In this document: positions 7,584 through 15,115 of the stretch, piece by piece
How positions within the stretch are numbered: the stretch's first letter is position 1
Layout: every line of letters begins with the position of its first letter
Assembly: GCF_036226365.1 (NCBI RefSeq)
Contig: NZ_CP108462.1
Span: 4,896,501 to 4,960,500 of the forward strand
Direction of reading: 5' to 3'
Source of the DNA: Streptomyces sp. NBC_01262
Lineage (GTDB): Bacteria > Actinomycetota > Actinomycetes > Streptomycetales > Streptomycetaceae
DNA length: 64,000 nucleotides
The notes under the pieces: generated by a model
What the model was told of the DNA's origin: nothing
What the model saw: only the letters and a program-made list of their open reading frames with translations
Database searches by the model: none
Program-made: the position numbers and the translations under genes

Positions 7584-8582
7584 ATGACGACAGCACCGGC
7601 GGTGGGCAACGCCACGGACACCGCGGACTCGGACACGGGCACAGGCACGGGCATCGACCCGCGTCTCGCCGCATTCGACGCCGCGGTCGCCGCGGACTCG
7701 CGGATCGAGCCGCGCGACTGGATGCCGGACGCCTATCGCGCGACGCTCATCCGGCAGATGGCGCAGCACGCCCACTCCGAGATCATCGGCATGCAGCCCG
7801 AGGCCAACTGGATAACGCGTGCGCCCTCACTGCGCCGCAAGGCCATCCTCATGGCCAAGGTGCAGGACGAGGCCGGCCACGGCCTGTATCTCTACAGCGC
7901 CACCGAAACCCTGGGCGCCGCCCGCGACGAGCTCCTCGACAAGCTGCACACCGGCCGCCAGCGGTACTCGTCGATCTTCAACTACCCCACCCTGACCTGG
8001 GCCGATGTCGGCGCCATCGGCTGGCTGGTGGATGGCGCGGCGATCACCAACCAGGTGCCGCTGTGCCGCTGCTCGTACGGCCCCTACGCCCGGGCGATGG
8101 TGCGGATCTGCAAGGAGGAGTCCTTCCACCAGCGGCAGGGGTACGAGCTGCTGCTCGCGCTCAGCCGCGGCACCCCCGCCCAGCACGCGATGGCGCAGGA
8201 CGCGGTGGACCGCTGGTGGTGGCCCTCGCTGATGATGTTCGGCCCGCCCGATGACGAGTCCGGCCACTCCGCCCAATCCATGGCCTGGAAGATCAAGCGG
8301 CATTCCAATGACGAGCTGCGCCAGCGCTTCGTCGACATCTGCGTCCCGCAGGCCGAGATCCTCGGTCTCACCCTCCCCGACCCCGCCCTGCGGTGGAACG
8401 AGGAGCGCGGTTCGCACGACTACGGGCCCATCGACTGGACGGAGTTCCAGGAGGTCCTGCGCGGCAACGGGCCGTGCAACGAGCAGCGGATCACCCAGCG
8501 CCGCCGGGCGCACGAAGAGGGCGAGTGGGTGCGGGAGGCCGCCACGGCCTACGCGGCCAAGCACGAGGGGGTACGGAAATGA
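7584..8582 (+). CDS. paaA: 1,2-phenylacetyl-CoA epoxidase subunit A (catalytic)
   Basis: A 332-aa ferritin-like di-iron protein, the catalytic subunit that with PaaC, PaaB and the reductase PaaE epoxidises the ring of phenylacetyl-CoA. Metal-ligand motifs are visible as HSEIIGMQPEANW, KVQDEAGHGLYLY and KEESFHQRQGYE. The ATG at 7584 follows an AAGGGGG site. The longer open frame from 7158 runs through the promoter and operator and was not used. The stop overlaps the paaB start (ATGA), the first of a chain of coupled starts through paaC. The N-terminus contains a short Asp/Thr/Gly-rich stretch. Confidence 0.95.
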   Translation: MTTAPAVGNATDTADSDTGTGTGIDPRLAAFDAAVAADSRIEPRDWMPDAYRATLIRQMAQHAHSEIIGMQPEANWITRAPSLRRKAILMAKVQDEAGHGLYLYSATETLGAARDELLDKLHTGRQRYSSIFNYPTLTWADVGAIGWLVDGAAITNQVPLCRCSYGPYARAMVRICKEESFHQRQGYELLLALSRGTPAQHAMAQDAVDRWWWPSLMMFGPPDDESGHSAQSMAWKIKRHSNDELRQRFVDICVPQAEILGLTLPDPALRWNEERGSHDYGPIDWTEFQEVLRGNGPCNEQRITQRRRAHEEGEWVREAATAYAAKHEGVRK

Positions 8583-8866
8583 CCGGCAACGACTGGCCGC
8601 TGTGGGAGGTCTTCGTCCGCAGCCGGCGCGGGCTGAGCCACAGCCACGCGGGCAGCCTGCACGCACCGGACGCGACGATGGCCCTGCGGCAGGCGCGCGA
8701 CCTGTACACCCGGCGCGGCGAGGGCGTGTCGATCTGGGTCGTGCCGTCCTCGCAGGTCACCGCCTCCTCCCCGGACGAGAAGGACTCCTTCTTCGAGCCC
8801 GCCGCCGACAAGCCCTACCGGCACCCGACCTTCTACGAGATCCCGGAAGGGGTGCGCCATCTATGA
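8579..8866 (+). CDS. paaB: 1,2-phenylacetyl-CoA epoxidase subunit B
   Basis: A 95-aa protein matching PaaB in length and motifs (WEVFVRSRRGLSHSHAGSLH, then DATMALRQARDLYTRRGEG). PaaB bridges the PaaA-PaaC heterodimers of the epoxidase and is needed for its activity. It shares ATGA with paaA and with paaC, so it is translationally coupled on both sides. Confidence 0.94.
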   Translation: MTGNDWPLWEVFVRSRRGLSHSHAGSLHAPDATMALRQARDLYTRRGEGVSIWVVPSSQVTASSPDEKDSFFEPAADKPYRHPTFYEIPEGVRHL

Positions 8867-9564
8867 ACGCCCCGATCGCCCTGGGCGATGACGCCCTCGT
8901 CCTGGCGCAGCGGCTCGGCGAGTGGGCCGGCCACGCACCGGTCCTGGAAGAGGATGTCGCCCTGGCCAACATCGCCCTGGACCTGCTGGGCCAGGCCCGG
9001 GTGCTGCTCTCGCTGGCCGGGGACGAGGACGAGCTGGCATATCTGCGGGAGGAGCGCGAGTTCCGCAACGTCCAGCTCGTGGAGCAGCCCAACGGCGACT
9101 TCGCCCACACCATCGCCCGCCAGCTCTACTTCTCCTCGTACCAGGAGCTGATGTACGGCGAGCTGGCCACGGGCCCGGGTGAGCCGGCGGCGCTCGCGGC
9201 CAAGGCGGTGAAGGAGGTCGCCTACCACCGGGACCATGCCGTGCAGTGGACGCTCCGGCTCGGCGACGGCACACCGGAGAGCCATGAGCGGATGCAGCGC
9301 GCCCTGGACGCCCTGTGGCGGTACACCGGAGAGCTGTTCCAGCCGGTCGAGGGACTGCCCGTCGACCTGCCGGCGCTGCGCGGACCCTGGCTGGAGACGG
9401 TCGGCGAAGTCGCGGCCCGCGCCACGCTGACCCTGCCGGACGGCCCCGACCGCACGGCATGGTCGGCGGGAGCGGGGCGGCAGGGCGTCCACACCGAGCC
9501 CTTCGGGCGGATGCTCGCGGAGATGCAGCACCTGCACCGCTCCCACCCGGGGGCGTCATGGTGA
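8863..9564 (+). CDS. paaC: 1,2-phenylacetyl-CoA epoxidase subunit C (structural)
   Basis: A 233-aa ferritin-like protein, the structural partner of PaaA. Motifs include EDVALANIALDLLGQARVLL, FSSYQELMYGEL and KEVAYHRDHAVQW. The length is typical. It overlaps paaB by ATGA and its stop overlaps the PaaD start region. Confidence 0.94.
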   Translation: MNAPIALGDDALVLAQRLGEWAGHAPVLEEDVALANIALDLLGQARVLLSLAGDEDELAYLREEREFRNVQLVEQPNGDFAHTIARQLYFSSYQELMYGELATGPGEPAALAAKAVKEVAYHRDHAVQWTLRLGDGTPESHERMQRALDALWRYTGELFQPVEGLPVDLPALRGPWLETVGEVAARATLTLPDGPDRTAWSAGAGRQGVHTEPFGRMLAEMQHLHRSHPGASW

Positions 9565-10052
9565 CCACCATGCTGGAGGAGGAGCTGCGGCAGGCGGTCG
9601 GCGCCGTCCCGGACCCCGAGCTGCCAGTGGTGACCCTGGAAGAGCTGGGCATCGTGCGCGGTGTCCGCCTCGTCGGCCCGGGCCGGGTCGAGGTCGAGCT
9701 CACTCCGACCTACACCGGCTGCCCCGCCATCGACACCATGGCCGCCGATGTGACCAGGGTGCTGCGCGAGCACGGCATCGCGGAGGTCTCGGTGCGTACC
9801 GTTCTGTCGCCCCCGTGGTCGACCGAGGCGATCAGCGCCGAGGGCCGCCGCAAGCTGGCCGAGTACGGCATCGCCCCGCCCCGGCCGACCGGGGCCGGCG
9901 GCGGTCCGGTGCCGGTGGGGCTGTCGGTGCGGTGCCCGCACTGCGGCTCGCTCGACACCACACTCCTGAACCGCTTCTCGTCCACCGCCTGCAAGTCGCT
10001 GCGCCGCTGCGAGAGCTGCCGCGAGCCCTTCGACCACTTCAAGGAGCTGTAG
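9558..10052 (+). CDS. paaD: PaaD, iron-sulfur maturation protein of the epoxidase
   Basis: A 164-aa protein with an N-terminal MIP18/SufT-like DUF59 domain (AVPDPELPVVTLEELGIVRG, then TPTYTGCPAIDTMAADV) and a C-terminal four-cysteine zinc site (CPHCG and CESCREPFDHFKEL). PaaD is needed for assembly or maturation of the Fe-S cofactor in PaaE. The ATG at 9558 is followed by an in-frame GTG at 9561 that overlaps the paaC stop. Either could be used. The stop at 10052 directly abuts the paaE ATG. Confidence 0.93.
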   Translation: MVTTMLEEELRQAVGAVPDPELPVVTLEELGIVRGVRLVGPGRVEVELTPTYTGCPAIDTMAADVTRVLREHGIAEVSVRTVLSPPWSTEAISAEGRRKLAEYGIAPPRPTGAGGGPVPVGLSVRCPHCGSLDTTLLNRFSSTACKSLRRCESCREPFDHFKEL

Positions 10053-11102
10053 ATGTTCCACGCACTCCGGGTCGCCGAGGTCGAACGGCTCACGGACGAC
10101 TCGGTGGCCGTCACCTTCGAGGTGCCGCCGCACCTGCGCGAGGAGTACCGCTTCTCGGCCGGCCAGCACCTGGCGATCCGCCGGTTCACCGACAGCGGCC
10201 AGGAGATCCGCCGTACGTACTCGATCTGCGACCCGGTGCCGCACGACGGAGCCCCGAGCACCCTGCGGGTGGCGGTGCGACTGGTGGAGGCCGGTGAGTT
10301 CTCCACGTACGCGCACAAGGAGCTGCAGGCCGGCGAGGAGCTGGAGGTGCTGACCCCGGCGGGGCGCTTCATCCTGGAGCCGCGCCCCGGCCACTTCGCC
10401 GCGATCGTGGGCGGCAGCGGCATCACCCCGGTGCTCTCCCAGGTCCGCACCCTGCTGGAGCGGGAGGCCGAGGCCCGTTTCTGCCTGATACGCAGCGACC
10501 GTACGGCCGCCTCGACGATGTTCCTGGAGGAGGTCGCCGACCTCAAGGACCGCTGGCCGGACCGGCTGCAGCTGGTGACCGTGCTCTCCCGTGAGGAGCA
10601 GCAGGCCGGTATGCCGTCGGGCCGCCTCGACCAGGAGCGGCTGACCGGGATACTCCCCGGTCTGCTGCGACTGGAGACGGTCGACGGCTGGTTCCTGTGC
10701 GGGCCGTACGGGCTGGTGCAGGGCGCCGAGCGGGCGCTGCGCGCGCTGGGGGTGCCGCGCGGACGGATCCACGAGGAGATCTTCCATGTGGACCCGGCGC
10801 CGGTGACAGCCGTCCGGGCTCCCGCCGGTGCCATGGTCCGGGCCACGCTGGACGGCCGGGGCGGGAGCTGGGCGTCGGCCGGTGGCGAGTCGGTCCTGGA
10901 GACGGTGCTGCGCAACCGTCCGGACGCGCCGTACGCGTGCAAGGGCGGGGTGTGCGGGACCTGCCGGGCGCGGCTGGTGTCGGGCGAGGTGCGGATGGAC
11001 CGCAATTTCGCGCTGGAGGCGGAGGAGTTGGACGCGGGCTATGTGCTGGCCTGTCAGTCGCATCCGGTCACCGAAGCCGTGGAGGTGGACTTCGACGCCT
11101 GA
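10053..11102 (+). CDS. paaE: 1,2-phenylacetyl-CoA epoxidase reductase subunit E
   Basis: A 349-aa class IA-like reductase that passes electrons from NADPH to PaaA. In order: an FAD-binding barrel with RRTYSICDPV (residues about 55-65), an NAD(P)-binding domain with GGSGITPVLSQVRTLLE, and a C-terminal plant-type 2Fe-2S ferredoxin domain with CKGGVCGTC and a final LACQSHP cysteine. It is the last gene of the paaABCDE operon. An acyl-CoA dehydrogenase gene follows after a 46-bp gap containing its own palindrome. Confidence 0.95.
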   Translation: MFHALRVAEVERLTDDSVAVTFEVPPHLREEYRFSAGQHLAIRRFTDSGQEIRRTYSICDPVPHDGAPSTLRVAVRLVEAGEFSTYAHKELQAGEELEVLTPAGRFILEPRPGHFAAIVGGSGITPVLSQVRTLLEREAEARFCLIRSDRTAASTMFLEEVADLKDRWPDRLQLVTVLSREEQQAGMPSGRLDQERLTGILPGLLRLETVDGWFLCGPYGLVQGAERALRALGVPRGRIHEEIFHVDPAPVTAVRAPAGAMVRATLDGRGGSWASAGGESVLETVLRNRPDAPYACKGGVCGTCRARLVSGEVRMDRNFALEAEELDAGYVLACQSHPVTEAVEVDFDA

Positions 11103-11110
11103 GGAACCTA

Positions 11111-11129
11111 ATCTGACACATCGTCAGAT
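11111..11129. promoter_or_regulatory. Palindromic operator before the acyl-CoA dehydrogenase gene
   Basis: ATCTGAC-ACATC-GTCAGAT is a perfect 7-5-7 inverted repeat in the 46-bp gap after paaE. It differs from the ACCGAA-type sites, so a second regulator, probably TetR-like, is likely to act here. Confidence 0.55.
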
Positions 11130-11148
11130 ACAAGGGGAGGCCGTAGCA

Positions 11149-12249
11149 ATGGACTTCAGCTTCAGCGAGGAGCAGCTCGCAGCCGTCGAGGCGGCGCAGG
11201 CCGTCTTCTCCGGGGTGGCGGCCGACGCGGTGCCCAGTCCGGCCCTGGTCCCAGGTGCGGTGGCCGAGGACTTCGACCGCCCGCTCTGGCGCAAGCTCGC
11301 CGAGGCCGACCTGCTCGGCCTCGTCCTGGACGAGGCCCACGGCGGCGCCGGGCTCGACCCGCTCGCCCTGTGCCTCGTGCTGCGCGAGGCCGGGGCCGTG
11401 CTCGCCCGCGTGCCGCTCCTGGAAACCTGCGCCGCCGCGCTCGCCGTCCAGCGCTACGGCCCGCCCGAGCTGTGCGACCGACTGCTCCCCGACGTCGTCC
11501 GCGGCGCCCTCGTCCTCACCGTCGCCGCCCACGGCCGCACCGGCCACGACCCGGCCGAGCTCGCCGTCACCGCCCGCCGGGACGGCTCCGCCTGGGTGCT
11601 CGACGGCACCCACACCGCCGTCCCCTGGGCCCAGCACGCCGACCGCATCCTGGTCCCCGCCGTCACCCCCGACGGCCACCCGGTCCTCGCCCTGGTGCCG
11701 CGCGATTCGGCCGCCCTCGCCGACCAGGTCTCCACCAGCGGCGAGCTCTTCGCCGAAGTCCGTCTCGACGGCGTCCGCGTCCCCACCGAGGACGTCATCA
11801 CCGCCGACGGCGCCTGGGACTGGCTCCGCCGCCTTCTCACCACCGGCACCTGCGCCCTGGCCCTGGGCCTCGGCTCGACCGTCCTGCGCCTCACCGCCGA
11901 ATACACCGGCAAGCGCGAGCAGTTCGGGCACCCGATAGCCACCTTCCAGGCCGTCTCCATGCAGGTCGCCGACCGCTACATCGATCTGCGCGCCATGGAG
12001 GCCACCCTCTGGCAGGCCGCCTCGGACCGGCAGCTCGACCCGGTCGCCGTCGCCGTCGCCAAGATCTGGGCCTCGGAGGGCGTGCGCAGGGTCGTCCAGA
12101 CCGCGCAGCACCTGCACGGTGGCTTCGGCGCGGACACGGACTACGTCCTGCACCGCTACCACGCCTGGGCGAAGCAGCTCGAACTCTCGCTCGGCCCGGC
12201 CGCCATGCACGAGGAGGCCCTGGGAGACCTCATCGCGGCGGAGGCGTGA
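11149..12249 (+). CDS. Acyl-CoA dehydrogenase family protein
   Basis: A 366-aa FAD-dependent acyl-CoA dehydrogenase of the short actinobacterial type often seen in steroid or branched-chain acid degradation. It begins MDFSFSEEQLAAVEAAQAVF, has the FAD/substrate region GKREQFGHPIATFQAVSMQ, and ends with the C-terminal QTAQHLHGGFGADTDYVLHR motif. The usual catalytic Glu region is not clear, so the enzyme could be the alpha-like partner of a heterodimer. The ATG at 11149 follows AAGGGGAGG, while the frame is open from 10828 inside paaE. It has its own palindrome upstream and is probably a separate transcription unit. Confidence 0.85.
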   Translation: MDFSFSEEQLAAVEAAQAVFSGVAADAVPSPALVPGAVAEDFDRPLWRKLAEADLLGLVLDEAHGGAGLDPLALCLVLREAGAVLARVPLLETCAAALAVQRYGPPELCDRLLPDVVRGALVLTVAAHGRTGHDPAELAVTARRDGSAWVLDGTHTAVPWAQHADRILVPAVTPDGHPVLALVPRDSAALADQVSTSGELFAEVRLDGVRVPTEDVITADGAWDWLRRLLTTGTCALALGLGSTVLRLTAEYTGKREQFGHPIATFQAVSMQVADRYIDLRAMEATLWQAASDRQLDPVAVAVAKIWASEGVRRVVQTAQHLHGGFGADTDYVLHRYHAWAKQLELSLGPAAMHEEALGDLIAAEA

Positions 12250-12267
12250 CGAGACCGATCCGCCGGG

Positions 12268-12603
12268 TCAGAGCACGTACGCGTCCGCGCCGCTGTCCGC
12301 CACCACGGTGCGGCCCGCGGCCTCCCAGCCGAGCATGCCGCCGTCGACATTGATCGCGTCGACGCCCTGGGCGATCAGGTACTGGGTGACCTGGGCGGAG
12401 CGGCCGCCGACCCGGCACATGACGTGGACGCGCTGGTCGGCCGGGACCTCGGCGGACCAGCGGGCGACGACCTCGCCCATGGGGATGTGCAGCGCGCCGT
12501 CGACATGTCCGGCGGACCATTCGTCGTGCTCGCGGACGTCCAGCAGGAACGCGTCGGCCGGGACGGCGGCGGCATCCACCTGGGGCAGCTGGGCGTGGAA
12601 CAT
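12268..12603 (-). CDS. Single-domain rhodanese-like sulfurtransferase
   Basis: A 111-aa rhodanese domain protein. The active-site loop is CRVGGRSAQ with the catalytic cysteine (HVMCRVGGRS), preceded by FLLDVREHDEWSAGHVDGAL. Single-domain rhodaneses move sulfane sulfur to cyanide, thiols or biosynthetic acceptors, and the partner here is not indicated. The ATG at 12603 gives the family length. The frame continues upstream to 12921 but overlaps the J-domain gene. It converges with the acyl-CoA dehydrogenase gene 18 bp away. Confidence 0.88.
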   Translation of the reverse strand: MFHAQLPQVDAAAVPADAFLLDVREHDEWSAGHVDGALHIPMGEVVARWSAEVPADQRVHVMCRVGGRSAQVTQYLIAQGVDAINVDGGMLGWEAAGRTVVADSGADAYVL

Positions 12604-12659
12604 GGGAAACGGCCTCCTCGGCCTCCTCGAAACAAACCGACGACAGCGAACGTACCCGC

Positions 12660-13520
12660 TCAGCCCTTCGCGGGGCGAACAAGCTCCGAGAGCCGGGCCT
12701 CGCGATGGGCGACCTGGTTCAGGAGCGACTCGGCGATCTCGTTGAGCAGACCGTCCGGGTCGTCCGGGGCGAGCTTCATCATCTGCCCGATGGCGCTGCC
12801 CTCCAGGTCGGCGGCGATCGCCGCCAGCGTCTCCTTGCGCTCGGCGAGCCATTCCAGCCGGGCGTAGAGGACCTCGGCCTCGGTCGGCAGCTCCTCCTCC
12901 GCCACCGGCCCCGCCGCCCACTCCTCCACGAGCTCGCGCAGCAGCGCCTCGTCGGCGTGGGCGTAGGCCTCGTTCACCCGGGCGATGAACTCGCTGCGGC
13001 GCTTCTTCTCGCCCTCGTCCTGCGCGAGGTCGGGGTGCGCCGCCCGGGCCAGCTCGCGGTAGAGCCGCTGGGCCTCCTTGCCGGGACGGACCCGGCGCGG
13101 CGGGTCGGGGTCCTCGACCGGGCGGACGCCGTCGGAGCCGAGCAGGCCGCCGAAGAGCTCCTCGACCCCGGGCATGGGCATCACCAGGGCACGCGCCTCC
13201 CAGGCACGCCGGATGTCCTCACGGTCGCCGCTGTTGGCGGCGACCGCCTCCGCGATCAGCGCGTCGAGCTCGTCGAGCCGCGCGTACATCGGGCCGAGCT
13301 TCTGGTGGTGCAGCCGGGAGAAGTTGTCCACCTCGACCCGGTAGGTCTCCACCGCGATCTCGAACTCGATCAGCGCCTGCTCAGCCGCGCGCACCGCCCT
13401 GGCCAACCGGTCCTCGGGCTTGTCGGCGTTCGAGGGACTCGAAGGGCTCGACGAGGTGTCCGAGGGGGTCGATGGGTCAGCGGAGGGGATCGTCGGCGGG
13501 TCCGTCGGCGCGTTCGTCAC
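12660..13520 (-). CDS. J-domain (DnaJ-like) protein
   Basis: A 286-aa cytoplasmic protein. Residues 1-35 are a Ser/Pro/Thr-rich disordered tail, then come long charged helices (likely coiled coil, residues 40-110), then a J domain with the HPD motif in ELARAAHPDLAQDEGEKK (about residues 155-200), and a helical C-terminus. The HPD motif stimulates the Hsp70 ATPase. The architecture differs from DnaJ because there is no Gly/Phe or zinc region, so it is a specialised co-chaperone. The GTG start at 13520 lies 26 bp from the convergent end of the next gene. Confidence 0.8.
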   Translation of the reverse strand: MTNAPTDPPTIPSADPSTPSDTSSSPSSPSNADKPEDRLARAVRAAEQALIEFEIAVETYRVEVDNFSRLHHQKLGPMYARLDELDALIAEAVAANSGDREDIRRAWEARALVMPMPGVEELFGGLLGSDGVRPVEDPDPPRRVRPGKEAQRLYRELARAAHPDLAQDEGEKKRRSEFIARVNEAYAHADEALLRELVEEWAAGPVAEEELPTEAEVLYARLEWLAERKETLAAIAADLEGSAIGQMMKLAPDDPDGLLNEIAESLLNQVAHREARLSELVRPAKG

Positions 13521-13546
13521 CTGGACAGCCTACGAGGAGCCACCGG

Positions 13547-14926
13547 TCATATTCCAAGCTCGGCCGGGATCCGCCCGCTCCGCACCGCTTCCACCAGCTC
13601 CGCGTGGTCCGCTTCGGTGCGGTCCGCGTACGTCACCGCGAAGGCGGCCACGGCCTCGTCGAGCTCCTCGCCCTTGCCGCAGTAGCCGGCGATCAGCCGC
13701 GGGTCGGCGCTGTGCGCGTGCGCGCGGGCCAGCAGGGCGCCCGTCATGCGCGCGTAGTCGTCGATGAGGCCGGCCTGCAGGGAGGCCGGGTCGACGCTGC
13801 CCTTCCGGTTGCGGAACTGCCGCACCTGGTAGGGACGGTCCTCGACCGTCGTCCAGCCCAGCAGGGTGTCGCTGACGACCTGCATCCGCTTCTGGCCGAG
13901 CACCACCCGCCGGCCCTGGTGCTCCACGTCGGGCGCCTGCGGCAGGTACGGGGCCAGGGCCGAGGCCCGCGCCTCCTTGACCTGGAGCACCAGCGGCTCG
14001 CCCAGGTGGTCCAGGAGCAGCACCACGTACGAGCGCAGGCCTACGCTGCCCGTCCCGACCACCCGGAAGGCCACGTCATGGACGGCGTAGCGCGCGAGCA
14101 GCGGCAGCCGGTCCTCGCCCAGGGTGCGCAGGTAGTCCGCGAGGGACAGCGCGACCGCCGCGGCCTCCTTGTCCGGCACCCGGCGCAGCACCGGCGGGGC
14201 GTCGACGAAGCGCCGGCCGCCGTCCGGCACGGGCTCGGTGGCGCGCGCCGCGAACTTGGCGCTGGTGTTCTTGCGCGCCTTCTCCGAGACCCGCCCCAGG
14301 GTGTCGCGCAGATCCCCGGCATGCGCATGCGCGACCAACTGCTCGTCGGCGATGGCGTTCCAGGCCTCCACCACCGGCAGTTTGGCCAGCAGCCGCATGG
14401 TCCGCCGGTACGCGCCCACCGCGTCGAAGGCCGCCGACCGGCAGACGTCCTCGTCCGCGCCGGCCTCCCGGCCCGCGAGCACCAGCGAAGCCGCGAGGCG
14501 CTTGAGATCCCACTCCCAGGGACCGTGGGCGGTCTCGTCGAAGTCGTTGATGTCCATGACGAGGCCACCGCGCGCGTCACCGTAGAGACCGAAGTTCGCC
14601 GCATGCGCATCACCGCACAACTGCGCGCCGATGCCGGAGGCGGCCGTGCCGGCCAGGTCGGCGGCCATCAGCCCGGCCGACCCGCGCAGGAAGGAAAAGG
14701 GGCTCGCCGCCATCCGCCCGACCCGCAGCGCGATCAGGCCGGGGATCCGGCCCTCGTTGGAGGCCCGCACCGACTCGACCGCGCCCGGCCTGTCGGCCGC
14801 TGCCTCGAAAATCCCGTGCGCCTCGCGCGGAACGCGCTCCCGCAGGGCCCGGCCGTCGGCCTTCGGTGAGCCGGGGTGCGGCCACCGCGCAAATCCCGAC
14901 ACAAGCGGAATTCTCTGCTCCATCAT
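13547..14926 (-). CDS. DUF2252 family protein
   Basis: A 459-aa protein of the DUF2252 family, which has a protein-kinase/aminoglycoside phosphotransferase-like fold. The catalytic-loop-like LCGDAHAANFGLYG (residues about 103-116) and the metal-site-like MDINDFDETAHGPWEWDLKR are both present. Substrate and reaction are unknown. It probably has its own promoter in the 189-bp gap shared with the divergent SpoIIE-type phosphatase gene. Confidence 0.83.
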   Translation of the reverse strand: MMEQRIPLVSGFARWPHPGSPKADGRALRERVPREAHGIFEAAADRPGAVESVRASNEGRIPGLIALRVGRMAASPFSFLRGSAGLMAADLAGTAASGIGAQLCGDAHAANFGLYGDARGGLVMDINDFDETAHGPWEWDLKRLAASLVLAGREAGADEDVCRSAAFDAVGAYRRTMRLLAKLPVVEAWNAIADEQLVAHAHAGDLRDTLGRVSEKARKNTSAKFAARATEPVPDGGRRFVDAPPVLRRVPDKEAAAVALSLADYLRTLGEDRLPLLARYAVHDVAFRVVGTGSVGLRSYVVLLLDHLGEPLVLQVKEARASALAPYLPQAPDVEHQGRRVVLGQKRMQVVSDTLLGWTTVEDRPYQVRQFRNRKGSVDPASLQAGLIDDYARMTGALLARAHAHSADPRLIAGYCGKGEELDEAVAAFAVTYADRTEADHAELVEAVRSGRIPAELGI

Positions 14927-15115
14927 GAGTCCCTCCCTGCCCCGAAAACCCGCGCGTCGAACTGAAGTGCCCGGTTGGTCATATCTGGGGTCAATCGCGC
15001 CATTTACCGGACCGCGTCCGATGATTCATGCTTGCCTGGACCGCAACCCAATACGACACTGATACTCCCTCAGCGCCGGCCCGGCCCGAACCGCAGGTGC
15101 ACATCGTTGGACGAG

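Noticed and set aside
6690..8254. Long plus-strand frame opposite DUF5819 and through paaA
   Set aside because: Low-complexity, out of frame with paaA, and crosses a divergent promoter.
9222..11063. 613-aa minus-strand frame opposite paaCDE
   Set aside because: Shadow of three recognised genes, with no motifs.
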